From contig NC_088931.1 in assembly GCF_038396675.1 (NCBI RefSeq), positions 69,167,001 through 69,231,000 of the forward strand: a DNA stretch of 64,000 nt, in the 5' to 3' direction. This DNA is from Hydra vulgaris. Taxonomy: Eukaryota > Cnidaria > Hydrozoa > Anthoathecata > Hydridae. This document shows, piece by piece, positions 28,013 through 39,181 of this stretch. Every line of letters starts with the position of its first letter. Position 1 is the first letter of the stretch. Below the pieces are notes generated by a model. That model was not told the origin of the DNA and did no database searches. It was given only the letters and a program-made list of their open reading frames with translations. The translations under genes and the position numbers were made by a program.

Positions 28013-28250
28013 TCGCGGTTACTTTTTTTAAAAATAACTTTTTTTTGGTTTTGGTTACGGTTTCAATTACGGTTCTACTGAACCGAAATTAACTAGCTAA
28101 TTGTAATAAAAACGTTTTTAAAAACTCTCTGGGAAAAAGTTTTTAAATACTCTTTAAATGACTTAGATATACATTATAAGGCTCTTAAAATAATTTTTTT
28201 TTTAAGGAAAGATGTTAAAATTTTAGTTTGAATTAGTATTAAAATTGTAA

Positions 28251-30470
28251 TTGAACACCATTTTGAAGAATGCCATGGTAAGGAACGAAATTTGGAACCA
28301 CTTTGATGAAGAGGTCAGTGCTACACCTGATGAAGAGCGACTTTTTACTGCAAAATGCAAGTATTGTTTTGCAATTTGCAAGTTGACGGACAGAAACACA
28401 TCTGGCATGAGATCACATTTGACAAGAAAGCATCCTGTTCAGTTTGCAGCCCTGGAGAAAAAGCGCCATGTTCCTTTTGATGAGTTAGAACATGTGCAAT
28501 AAAGTTTAGACACGATTTTACTTTTTTAATTTAAATTTTAACTTTTTTTTTCATATGTGTTAGTTATTATTACTATTACAATACCAAGATTTAACAAGAT
28601 TTAACGATAAATATCAATAACTTTCAATAAATGCTGATGAATGTTTCAATATTAGGTACTTTAACAGGTTTCATATTAATTTTTAGACCTAAAATGAAGA
28701 CGAGGCTTGTGAGCAGGTCCGAGGTGATAAGGCGCCATTAGTGTTGGGCAGTAAAGTTAAACAAGGAAGACTTTCCGGACCATCAGCAGAAAAGGTCCAA
28801 AATCTAAAGCAATGGGTCCAATACAAGCCACAAGACCGTGAACAGCTTAGAGGAGACATTGAAATTGTCAATTTTTTGGTCCGTTTAGGTTGCCGTTGTT
28901 ATACAAAAATGTGAAAATCTGTGTGGATGACATTCTAAAGGAGGAATTGCCAAAGACCGCTGGATTTGCAATTTCAACTGACCTCTGGCAAAGCAGAAAC
29001 AATGTTGCATACCAAGCCAGTACATTGCACTATGTGAGTGAAGACTTCCGGTTAAAGATGTTTGTGATTGGAGTTTTTTTGTTTTCCGGACAACATACAG
29101 CTGAAGTCATTGCTCTTCGTCTGGATAAGTATGTTTTAGTATTTTATTTTTATTAGGTTAAAACTTCTGTAAAGTAAGTTAACCGTTTGAATTATTTAAA
29201 TAACTTTTTGTTACAAAAAAGCAAAACCTGCCATTTAGTTTCAAATTAATGGCACAAATTAATACATTTATTAATATCTAATATAACAACAAAAATACTA
29301 GTTTGTATTTTAAAATATCAAAAAGCAAACAACTAATTTTACTTTGCTTTTCAGGAATGTCTTAGAGTTGGCCGGAAATAATGGAGTTTTGTCCGTTGTG
29401 TGTGTCCATGATTCAGCCGCTAATATGAAGGCGGCAGTTAACAAGTGCAATTTTGTAGATGCATCTCTTTTGTGTTCTGATCATCTTTTGAATTTGGCAG
29501 TTGAAGCAACTGTCAAAGAAACAAAAGGTTTTGACAATTTGGATCTTCACGAAGCAATCCAAAGAGTGATGTTGTTAGCAAGGATAAGTTGAAATTTGTA
29601 AAAATCATCACTCCCGTGAAAACACGCTGGAATTCAATTTTGATGATATTGGAAAGCATTGTAAAAATGCGTCGTATCCTCAGCTCCATTAGAGACATTC
29701 CTGGAAAAGATGACACAAACAGCACAAATGCTTCACCAAAAATTGTTGGAAAACTTGAATGTTTGTTTTCCGAACACTGGTTGTCAAAACCTTTTTTACT
29801 ATGTTGCCAACTTGCTTAACCCCTTGTACAAGGGAAGAGCTCAGAAAAAACTGGGTGGATTTGATGAAGCCTATGAGGCACTGATTATTCAATCCAATTC
29901 TTATCAGGAATGGGTTGCTGCAACAAGATTATTTAATGAACGGTTACATGCTGAAATCCAAAGTCATGTTTCAGAAGATGATCCTTTCTATAATGTTGGA
30001 ATGGAAGAAACTCCTGCACTTATGACTTCCTATTCTGGTCCGGCTCCACCTGCAAATTCGGGCATTGTCACTGAATGGGAAATTTTTCAAAAACTCGCAG
30101 AGGTTGTTGGTGTGGACGTGCTTGAATTTTGGGGAGCAAATATGAACAAATTTCCTCTCCTTTCTCAAGCTGCTAAAAAAATGGCTATGTGTACCTGCTT
30201 CATCAGCATCTTCAGTAAGAGCCTTTAGTGCCGGTGGTGGAATTGTCTCTTATAAAAGAACAAAATTGCAGCCTGAACAAGTTAAAAAAACTGTTTTACA
30301 TTCAGCAAAACTACCCTAAGATCCAGATCAAAAGATGGTTTCTAACAAAAAAGAAGAATTGTTTAAAGAGGCTTCTACCAATGACTCTGAGAATTCAGCT
30401 GCTTCAAGTCAGGGACCTTCTACTTCAACTCTTATATCAGCAGTTGAAATAGATGACTCTCTTAAATTGG
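28251..30470 (+). pseudogene. hAT transposase gene (BED-finger type), multi-exon, broken
   Basis: The first exon (28269 on) gives MVRNEIWNHF and a BED zinc finger with CKYC...HLTRKH. After an intron with acceptor near 28686 come ...GRLSGPSAEKVQNLKQW and the first catalytic block FAISTDLWQSRNNVAYQAST (about 28960). An intron (donor GTATGT about 29129, acceptor about 29354) precedes [11 protein letters not shown] (second Asp) and the C(2)H element LLCSDHLLNLA. Then come KTRWNSIL (RW motif), LEFWGANMNKFPLLSQAAKK and the C-terminal ASSASSVRAFSAGGGIVSYK, in which the usual Glu before Arg is Val. Internal stops and four or more frame changes show it is dead. Same family as the copy at 54179-58173. 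Confidence 0.85.
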
Positions 30471-30779
30471 TTCATTGCCTAAGTGGCGTCATTGGTCTAT
30501 TTCACTGCTTAGAGTTTATAAAATTTGCCATATAGTGATGTAGTTATTTCAATAAACCTTGTCTTTGAGAATAAATTTTAATCTTTTTCTTATATTAAGT
30601 CACAAGCACAAACCTTAACATGTTAAACATGTCAAGCCAACAATTTATCAAGTAAAACATTGTTATTTTTTGTTTTTAGTTGTTTTTTGCTTTATCTTAA
30701 GTCTTAAATAAATTAAAAAATCAAAATTACGAATAAAGTTTTGTTTATTTCTTTTTTAACATTAAATAGTGCACTTATT

Positions 30780-31060
30780 AGTAAGCTAATTAAAGTTATT
30801 TAGGTTTTTAAAAAAATTATTTTTTAGTCAGTAAAAGTAATATCGTAATGAACCGATAAGTATCGTTATCGTTTGAGTTACGATATGAGTTACGATATTT
30901 ATGGTAATTGAACGATAAATATCGTAATGAATCGATAAATATTGAAACTTTATCTTGCAAATTTTTTGGTTACGATATTATCGTAGTATAAAAAAACTTA
31001 CGATACACACATTCCGATATCTTATTGTATCGTATCGTAATAAGAAAAGTTTTGAGATGC
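30780..31060. repeat. subterminal repeat cluster of the hAT copy
   Basis: Many copies of ATCGTAA / TTACGAT and TATCG arranged in both orientations (about 30838-31040), as expected for transposase-binding repeats near a hAT end. A related but different motif, GGTTACGGTT, lies at 28055-28095 on the other side. Terminal repeats and target duplication could not be fixed. Confidence 0.5.
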
Positions 31061-31893
31061 GATTCCACGGCTTAACAAAAAACATTTGACGTTTGACAAA
31101 AAACACGTAATTTTCATAAACTTTGCTCTGTTATATCTTTTTGTATGGTTAAGCCAGCGCCTTGAGGTTTTTTGCATCAGTTAGTGTTACTCAATTTCTT
31201 TCTAACCATATATAGAAAGTACTAAGCTTTGTATGGCTTCACTTATATATTACCCATATCTTGAGACCACTTTTCATAAAAAAACTTGCCGCGGGAACGT
31301 TTTTTTAAAACGAAGCTTTTGAGGTAAGGATTCCTAAGATCTTAAACACATCTAATTTTTATGAAACCTTCCATATTTATTAAGAAAAGGACGGGGAATC
31401 TAATGGAATCTGGACGTTTTTAAACATTTATACAAAAAATTTTAGTTCTCAGCGTTTAAAAACTTCAAGGTTGATTTATATAAAAAAAAAGTGTTTTTGA
31501 AAAACGTCCAGGTGGAAATTGCAAGTTTAGCCTTTCCTCTATTTAAAACAAGTATTTACATAAGTTTACCTAAAGAATTGGTACTTAGGGTTTGCATATA
31601 TAAATTATGTGTATATATATATGCTTTTGTTCGCGTGTTTAATGACGTTATCTGTTTTGATTTTTGCGTTTGTTTTGGTTAGATTATGAAAATTAAATTG
31701 AAAGTGAAAGTATAATTCTTAAAATTTTAATCAAATGAAAATACATCTTTTACTTTTTCCCAGGTAAAAGGTCTGCATTCTTCAAGAAAGTTAAAATCTT
31801 GATTTTTACTATTTTAACTACAGGTTGCTCTTATTTAAACTGTTTTTTTCAAAACAAAAACCTAAAAATAGTATTCAACAAAAGCTTACGAAA
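31061..31893. other. A+T-rich stretch upstream of the C(2)H transposase gene
   Basis: Probably contains the 5' end of the element encoding the next gene, but no terminal repeat was identified. Confidence 0.3.
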
Positions 31894-34800
31894 ATGGAGT
31901 TGTGTAAGAAATTCTTTATATCTTTTTATATTTATTTGCCTCTATTTTTTTGTTGATTAAATACTATGAACTCTTGTAATAATTATTTTAATTCCTTTTT
32001 TTTAGGTGTTGACATTAACAATAGTCTCACCAAAATGGTTGCTCCATCTATAAGTCAAGAAAGTAAGTCAAAATAATAAATTAGGAATACTGTAGCACAA
32101 ATTTTTTTCATTTTATTAATTCTATTTATTGAAACCAAAATAATCTACCCCTTACTTTTCTTTATGTCACTTAAATTAAGTTTAATTTTAATTTTAGTCT
32201 CTGACACTGTTATGGATTATCTTAATATTAATGGAGGCATTGTATCCCTCAAAAATCCAGATTTGGTTTTAACCAATCGCCATTTTTTACAAATTTGTAA
32301 AAAAAAAGATAAATTTAACTTGACATGGCCAAATCTTTTAGTATTTTTTACATCCTTGTTTAAATACCCTATATCTAGAGATATGCTGATCAAGTGCCTT
32401 CAAAAGTCAAAAGATTTTATTGCAAAAGTAAATCGTGCTAAAAATTTTGATTTAAGAAAGTATTTTTTAAGCTCTGCTTTATCTTTTATTGGTGCTTTTC
32501 CGGATGTTGTTGGTTTGTCACCTTCTGATGCTTGTTCTACCCCAACTTCTATCCACAATAGTGAAATTGTTCCAAATCAAATTACTGTTTCTATATCTTC
32601 TGATTTAAACTTGCAAATTGCATGATTTTTTGTGTTCTGTTACCCCAAACTCTATTGTATACACCCCTTTAGGAAATGATTCTGAAAATTTTCTAATTGA
32701 AGCGCAAGTTAATGAAGTGAATCTGCCAGTTTCCAATTCAGATAAAAAACTACCTATATTATCAGGGGATTTGGCCTATCAAATAAAAAATTACAAACAG
32801 AGAATTAATCATCTTAAATTACAAAATAGACAAATTAATAAAAGATGTAATGAATATAAAAGAAAATATCAAGCAATTTTGTCAAAATATAATGTCAGAA
32901 ATGTCAACAAAAGAGAAGTTAGAAAGGATTGTAGGATTAACCAATTGTTGCAAAAAAATTTTAGATTAGAAAAAGAAATTGATTTGGCTAGAAAACGTTC
33001 ACAATCAGATCGACAAAAGGCATGGTATTTTAAGAAAAAAATTGAAAACATTGTTTTGAAAACATCTGATGAAACGAATGATTCAATCTTAAAGGAGAGT
33101 TTAAATTACTTTGAAAATCTTTCAGAAGAGGTGAAGGAAAAAGATAACTTTTTTGAAAAAAATGTAATTGATGTTTTTGAAGGAGGTAGATATAATGATG
33201 AAATTCGCTCTGTATATTATGACCTTTTAAGTAAAAATGTTTCTGTTACCAATGTTGAATCAGTTATCAAAACTGTATTACAAAAAATGGCTGGAATTTC
33301 ATGTGGCACACTTCCAAAAAAATCTTTGGCTGCTGAATTTTTTAGTGAAATGAACCTTTTATCAAAAGCACAGGTTAGAGAGGCTATATTGAATAGTACA
33401 CACAATGTTCTTCATACAGATGGCACAAAGTATAATTTTAGAGAGATTGGTAGTTTTCAAGTCACAACGTCATCTGGAAGCTACACTTTTGGGATAGAAG
33501 TTATGTTTTCAGGCGAGGCACAATCTTATTTTGGAGAGCTAAAAAACTTACTCACTGAAATGTCTCAGATATTTTCTCCTGAAAAGGAAAACTATGAGGA
33601 TGATCTTCGGAAGCTTATTTTTTCGTTCAAATCTTTGATGACAGATCGCACCATAGTTAATTCAAGTTTTTTTAGCCAATTTAAACATTGGAGAGAAGCA
33701 ATTTTGCCTTTTGTGGTTGAAAACTATGATCTACTTCCTTTAAATGAAAAATTAAAAATTTCTCAAATGCATCATGTTTTTTGTGGCTTACATGTTATCC
33801 ATAATTCAGGAATATATGCAGAAAAAGCAATCATAGAATGGGAAAAAGTGGTTGAGCAGGAAGGTAGTGTTCATGGTGGTTTTATAAATTCTCAAAACTT
33901 ACGTACCTTTGATATTTTGTATGAACTTTCAAAACTTACAAGCTATAGACATGGCGATCAACGGAACGGGAAAGCTGATGAATGGGCATTTTTGCGTAAA
34001 AAGTTTTCAAAACATTTTATGGTTTCATTTCTGCATCATCGGTTTAACATTATATTTTTACTTGGTGGAGCAACGTATTGGTTCAAGTTTCCTTCATGAA
34101 TCAATTAGGCATGATATTGACAACATAATTTTTCATGCTTCAACCAGAGCTCTGGGAATTTTTAATAAACTGATATCAGGACCTCTTTTTCGTATTATTG
34201 AAGAGGAAGGTCATATTTTTTCTTTAAGTACCGTTTGGTCGCAAATGTTTAATTATTTTGTTTGTTGTTCTTCTGATGCATCAATAATGTTAAGTGGTTC
34301 TACATTTTTTGATGTCAAATATCTCACTAAGGATGAATTGTTTGATTGTTTGTTTTTTAACTGTAATGACCCACTTTTGGATGCCTTAACACAAGAATGT
34401 CTTGAAGTTATATGTTGTTCGTGTTCAGTTATGATCCAGAGTCAGTTAAGAGACCAATTGCCTGGAGGGAAATATCACAATCCAGATGTTGGTGTCCTTG
34501 AGGAAACTCAAAACTGTCCGCGTACTAACATTGTGTCTGAACGTGACTTTGCTTCTTATGACCGCAGGTTAAAAATGAAACCTAACATGACAACAGTAGC
34601 TGCAGCTGGTGTCATCATGTTTAACAATAACAAAACAGCTGATTGGATATATGGGAAATCCCAGGAAGAATTGGCAAGGCTAGTTTTACTAGCAAGACGA
34701 AATAGAAAAAGATATATCAGGAAGTACAGAGAAAAAAAAGCAAATATATTGCAGTACAAAATCGATGAGATGGACAAGCGCAACTTAGAAAAGGAAATAA

Positions 34801-35475
34801 AGGAAATAAAGGAACAAAAGGCAAGTGAAGAAAAAGAGTTTTTGACAACAGAAATTTGGAAGGATGGTGGTTTAATTTTGTGTAAAGAGGATTTGGAGCA
34901 AATCTTAGGTATTGAAAATGAAATTGTAATGAAGTTGCAAAGACAAATTAAATATCGAAAAAAAGTACTACTGCAAAAATTTTCAGAAAAGTGGCTACAG
35001 TTAGGAGAAAAGGTAAAAGGTGAAAATTACAAATAACTTGGTATAGAGGCGTTAAAAACAAACCTGCTATCAATTTTTAAGTTTTTAAAAGATGCTCCAG
35101 AACAACGAGCAAATACAATAAAATGTTCAGTCATCAGACAGAATAATGAAAGACAAGAAATGTTGTTAACATTAAAAAAAAAAGGTCAGATTAGAGGGTG
35201 ACACTAGATTATTAATGGAAACTAGAAAAATAATAAGAGCAGGCACATCAAAGGGAGGGGTTCCAAAGTTTTTAGGAAAAAGAATTAAACATAAAATGGT
35301 AGATGAAGGTGGATAGGATGAATGGTATTCAGGGCTCGTAGTAAGTGTTTTAGATGACAATGAATTTGATGATGAATGCGAGTTTGAGATACTATATGAC
35401 GGATTTGAGGATAAATACGATATTGAGTAAGTCAAAGAGTGGAGGATGAATTGTGTTGTGATAGAGGGAAAGGTT
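31894..35475 (+). pseudogene. DDE/C(2)H transposase of unassigned superfamily, multi-exon
   Basis: Three exons join in frame. 31894-31903 (MELC split) ends at a GTAAG donor. 32006-32062 ends at GTAAGT. The main exon starts at 32198 after an ATTTTAG acceptor. The protein has a short N-terminal domain, a Lys/Arg-rich coiled coil (about 32770-33060), then VLHTDGTKYNFREIG (candidate first Asp, about 33410), SLMTDRTIVN (second Asp, about 33640), MHHVFCGLH (C-x2-H, about 33780) and IVSERDFASYDR (candidate Glu, about 34540). A highly charged helical tail and a small C-terminal domain follow (KFLGKRIKHKM...WYSGLVV...EILYDGFEDKYDIE, tudor-like in pattern). Frameshifts lie near 32615 and 34075, plus a stop at 35034, a frame change near 35200 and stops at 35314 and 35428. 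The C(2)H motif occurs in hAT, P, Kolobok and related groups, but the protein is not a standard hAT. Related copies are common in cnidarians and fish to my recollection; the superfamily name is uncertain. Confidence 0.6.
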
Positions 35476-35624
35476 GATGGTTATGTGGAGGGCGAAATTC
35501 GAAAAAACCAAAAATGTTGTTAATATTGTTTTTGACGCAATGTCAATTCAACTTCAATTTATTGCATTTATATTTGCTATTATTATTATTCAATTTAATG
35601 TCTTTATGTTTGTAATCTGTTTAG

Positions 35625-36335
35625 TCATCTGGAGCAGTGTTTGCGCACCCACAACTCTTTATATGTATATTTGATTTCTGTTGGACCTCTGCAGCCATGA
35701 CAACATACTGGTAAGTTATGCTTTCTATTTTTGCGCTGATGTACCATTAATATATCTATCCTTGTGTATAGGTATTTGTGAGTCATTATATGTATATTTT
35801 TGTAGGTGCATCTACAAGTCATAATATGAATACCTGTCTTCTGTTCACCTCTACAGCGGTGTTGATCTACTGATTAGTAATTATTTGTATGTTTGTGTTT
35901 ACACACCCGTAAGTCATTATATGTATGTTTGTGTTTATGTACCCGCCAGTCATTTTGTGTATGTTTGTGTTCTGTTGGACCTCTGGAGTGGTGTTGGCGC
36001 ACCCGTAAGTCACTTTATGTATGTTTGTGTTTATGTACCCGTCAGTCATTTTGTGTATGTTTGTGTTCTGTTGGACCTCTGGAGCGGTGTTGACTTATTT
36101 GTAAGTCACTATATGTATGTTTGTGTTTATGTACCGGTTAGTCATTATGTGTATGTTTGTGTTCTGTTGGACCTCTAGAGCGGTGTTGACGCACCCGTAA
36201 GTCAATATATGTAAGTTTCTGTTTATGTACCTGTAAGTCATTATATGTATGTCTATGTTCTGTTGGAATTATATGTATGTCTGTGTTCTCTAGCACACCA
36301 TTCATGCACGCGTAAGTCATTATATTTATATTTAT
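35625..36335. repeat. 96-bp tandem repeat
   Basis: Units start at the GTAAGTCA motif at 35909, 36005, 36101 and 36197, spaced exactly 96 bp, with decayed units on both sides. Each unit contains TATGTATGTTTGTGTT twice and CTGTTGGACCTCTGGAGC once. Because 96 is divisible by three, long open frames with 32-residue periodicity appear on both strands; I regard them as by-products. Confidence 0.92.
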
Positions 36336-36403
36336 GTTTTGTTAAAGAAAAAAAAAGTTTTTAGACCATGAAGGAACATATACAGTAAAATGATGCTGAA
36401 TGA

Positions 36404-36640
36404 TTAGTTACACAAATAAGAATTTTTGCAGCACTTAGGGACAGTCACAGTAAAAGGATGAGACCTAATTGAATGATAAGTAATACAAGAATGAATTTTA
36501 GCAGATGGCATAAGAGACACTAGCTCCTTAAAACATAAACCTTTATAGTATTTGTAGAAAAGAGTAAGAGAAGCAACACTATGACAGTGCGACAATGGTT
36601 GGCTACAGCGGCAGATCTTGATATTCTATAATTATTTTTA
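36404..36640 (-). pseudogene. LINE RT C-terminal fragment (copy 1)
   Basis: The minus strand gives SHCHSVASLTLFYKYYKGLC, FKELVSLMPSAKIHSC and SIRSHPFTVTV. This corresponds to the C-terminal end of a metazoan LINE RT (…LSHRxxVASLxLFYRYxxGxCSxELxxLVP…). It is a second, diverged copy of the 3' end found at 36775-37000. Confidence 0.7.
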
Positions 36641-36659
36641 TTTTTAATTTTTGTTAATA

Positions 36660-37925
36660 AACTTGTGTCACCCTCTAATCTGAGGTTTTGTTAACAATAT
36701 TTCTCTTTTCTTTTAGATTTTTTTTTTTTTTTTTTTCGAAATTTATTTGTCTTTGCAACTTTATTACAATTTCAGTCACAATAAAAGGATAAGACTTAAT
36801 TGAATGACAAGTAACACAACAATTAATTTTAGTATATGGTACAAGAGACGCTAGCTCTTTAGAGCAGTGTTCATTATAATATTTATAGAAAAGAGAAAGA
36901 GAAGCAACATTACAATGATGTGATAATGGTTGGAGGTTGGCTGCAAGAGCAGGTCCAACTTTGTTTACAATGCATTTTTGAACCTTGACTAAAAGAGAAA
37001 GGGAATTATTGGAAGATCGGCCCCAGACGGGGCAACAGTATTCCATACTAGGAAGGATTTGAGAATTATAGAGATAAAGAATAAAATCCGGAGTAAGAAA
37101 GTGTTGAGCTCGATAAAGAGATGCAACCTTAGCAGATGCTAATTTTGCAATGGATTTGATATACAGTTTCCAAGAAAAATAGGAAGTAAGAGTTAATCCT
37201 AGAAGACGAAGGGTAGATGACTCATGGAGTACATGACTCATGGAGTACATGGGTAGATGACTCATGGAGTACTGTTAATAAATATAGGAAGATCTAGATT
37301 ATGGCGATAACGATTAGCTGAAAAAAATTAAGTTTTCTTTGAGTTAAAGTTCACCAGCCACTGTGAGCCTAATGCTGTAGCAGAAATGAGATCCTTTTTA
37401 AGCTCAAATGCCCCCTTCAAGCAATCAGAAAGTGTTGCGTTCTTATCAAGGCAATAATAAATGGTAGTATCAGCTGTAAAATGAGGCGATTGAAATCTAT
37501 AGTGATGATCAGAAAGTAAGTTATTAGATTCAAGAGGAGAGCATAAGTGTTTGTTAATTAAAGACTCAAAACCCTTGCTTATAATTAGACCATTAGATAT
37601 ATCTACCTTCTTCAAAAACGTCAATTACATGTTACAAATTAAAATTTCTTTATTTGATAGGTGAAATCGCCAGATAATATAGGTAGTATCCAAATTGGAA
37701 ACTGGAAGATTTTCTTGATTAAATTGCGTTTTAATAAGAAAGTTTTTAGAACCATTTCCTAAAGGGATGTATGCAATAGAAGTTGGGGTAACAGCATGAA
37801 AAGTCATCATTAGCAATTTTCAAAACTAAATCAGAAGGTACAAAAACAGTAATTTGATTGGGAACAATTTTACTATTGTGGATAGAAGTAGGGGTAGAGC
37901 AAGCATCAGAAGGTAATTACTTTTA
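36660..37925 (-). mobile_element. inverted, internally deleted copy of the C(2)H transposase gene, with LINE sequence inside
   Basis: Reading the minus strand, 37925-37640 parallels 32510-32790 of the plus-strand gene (CSTPTSIHNS, TPTSIAYIPLGNGSKNFLI, NLPVSN). After a deletion, 37630-37590 parallels 33160-33210 (GTAATTGA...GAAGGTAGATAT). At the other end, 36775-36660 parallels the tail at 34915-34950 and 35160-35205 (GTTGCAAAGACAAAT; CAGATTAGAGGGTGACAC). Between them lies LINE sequence on the same strand. This is a non-autonomous or decayed relative. Confidence 0.75.
36775..37590 (-). pseudogene. LINE reverse transcriptase fragment (copy 2)
   Basis: Minus-strand blocks: FESLINKHLCSPLESNNLLS and DHHYRFQSPHFTAD (RT fingers region), ALGSQWLVNFNSKKT, then ESSTLRLLGLTLTSYFSW, SLYRAQHFLTPDFILYLYNS, LPSMEYCCPVWG and PLSHHCNVASLSLFYKYYNE. 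This is the palm-to-C-terminus part of a metazoan LINE with the catalytic motifs deleted. It has frame breaks and no 5' part. Confidence 0.75.
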
Positions 37926-37967
37926 AAGTTGGAAGTTACTGGAAGAGCCTAGATGAAGTTTATAAAT

Positions 37968-38200
37968 TTTTTTTTTTTTGTTATTCACCTCCTCAAGGCC
38001 AAGAAGGCCACTACAGATGAGGAGGCTACTTAATAGTGGTTATAACCCTCTCTCAACTCTATAACTCCGAAAAACGAACCTCGACGAACAAGGCTGCTCG
38101 GAGAAACAAGTTGAGCGCGGTACTACCAGGGACGTGGTAGGGATCGAACTCGGAACCTCTCGCTTATGAAGCGAGCGTTTTACCACAACACCACTACTGC
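37968..38200 (-). mobile_element. tRNA-derived SINE
   Basis: On the minus strand the element starts at about 38200 with a tRNA-like head. This has an A-box-like TGGTGTTGTGG, an anticodon-type hairpin CTCGC-TTCATAA-GCGAG (loop reads CAT in the anticodon position) and a B-box-like GAGTTCGATCC. A tRNA-unrelated body of about 140 bp follows, with CTTCTTGGCCTTGAGGAGG near the 3' end, and it ends in an A-rich tail (T-run at 37968-37980 on plus). The T-stem does not pair fully, so it is not a functional tRNA gene. It would be mobilised by a LINE in trans. Confidence 0.78.
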
Positions 38201-38224
38201 ATATATAGCTAGATAACAATTAAC

Positions 38225-38312
38225 AGACAACTTAAAAAATTGCAAAAAGATGGGTAAGTCCATCATGCCTGACTTTATCGAAAGCCTTTGATATCCAGAG
38301 CAGTAGAATTTG
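38225..38312 (-). pseudogene. LINE RT motif A relic
   Basis: The minus strand reads ALDISKAFDKVRHDGL, the RT motif A block (xxLDISKAFDxVWHxGL). It has no adjoining RT blocks. Together with the fragments at 36.4-37.6 kb it may be a piece of one LINE scattered by later insertions, the SINE among them. Confidence 0.7.
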
Positions 38313-39181
38313 CCTAACCACCTCTATGTAATGCTATGTAGTACCATTCTGTAACAACAGTTAGCAAGTCAGTTCTAAAACAAGATGATTGAAATCCATT
38401 TGTTTCTTATGTCATCTGCCACCTTTAAGCTTTTCAGGATGATCACTAGTTTTGGTTAAAAGTTAACCCATTACTTAGTGACACTAGTGTGACTTAGGAG
38501 CGTTTAGTGCCACAGGGTCTGTGTGCTTTGTAATTGTGATGTTATTGTTGTGATGTTTTGTGTTGATAGACAACTTGGCTTACCTTTCTCGATGGTGTCT
38601 ATTGTTAAAAATGATTATTAGTTTGTTTCGTTACTGAAACTTGCTACTTCCAATCATTCACTAAAAGCCAAGAAATAAGTTTTAGAATAAAAACATTTTT
38701 CTATGTTATTTTCATTTTTTTTATCTTAGGCGTTTTCATAGGTTCACATAAGCAATCTTAAAGAGTAAGTTTCTTATTTTATACTTATTTAGTTTTAAAT
38801 GTTTTTAATTTATATATTTTTAAAATGAATTAACAAAATATTTTTAACACGTTATTGTGTTAATAATATTTTTATATTTTTAGATATAATTTCTGCTGTT
38901 ATACCTGCCTATTGCAGTTGTAAGTACTCCAAATTTCAGAAAGTTCGTTTGCTGTAAGTTATTTTCATTAAAAATTAAATTTTAACTTTATTGAAGAATC
39001 TTTTGTCTGTTAAATAGGTTATTCTGAATAATTTCGACAGATTTTAATGCCCTTTTGTAGTAATTTACTGACCGGTCTGTAAATTATACAATAATTTCAA
39101 AATGATGTATGATTTGGATTCCATGATTCCTTTATGCATATTTGTATGGTGTAATTATAATAAAACCCCAAATTTTATTTT
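38313..39181. other. non-coding stretch with three splice-site-bounded micro-segments
   Basis: Plus-strand segments 38729-38763, 38884-38919 and about 38939-38952 are each preceded by a pyrimidine-rich AG and followed by GTAAGT or GTAAGT-like donors. All frames of the first contain stops, so if they are exons they are non-coding. A degenerate unit of the 180-bp repeat occupies about 39000-39181. Confidence 0.25.

Noticed and set aside
35885-36178. 97-codon frame with repeated VCVYVPVSH peptides
   Set aside because: By-product of a 96-bp tandem repeat whose length is divisible by three. The opposite strand is open as well.
38130-38200. A functional tRNA-Met gene
   Set aside because: The anticodon hairpin and B-box-like word are present, but the T-stem and acceptor stem do not pair, and the sequence continues into a SINE body with A-rich tail.
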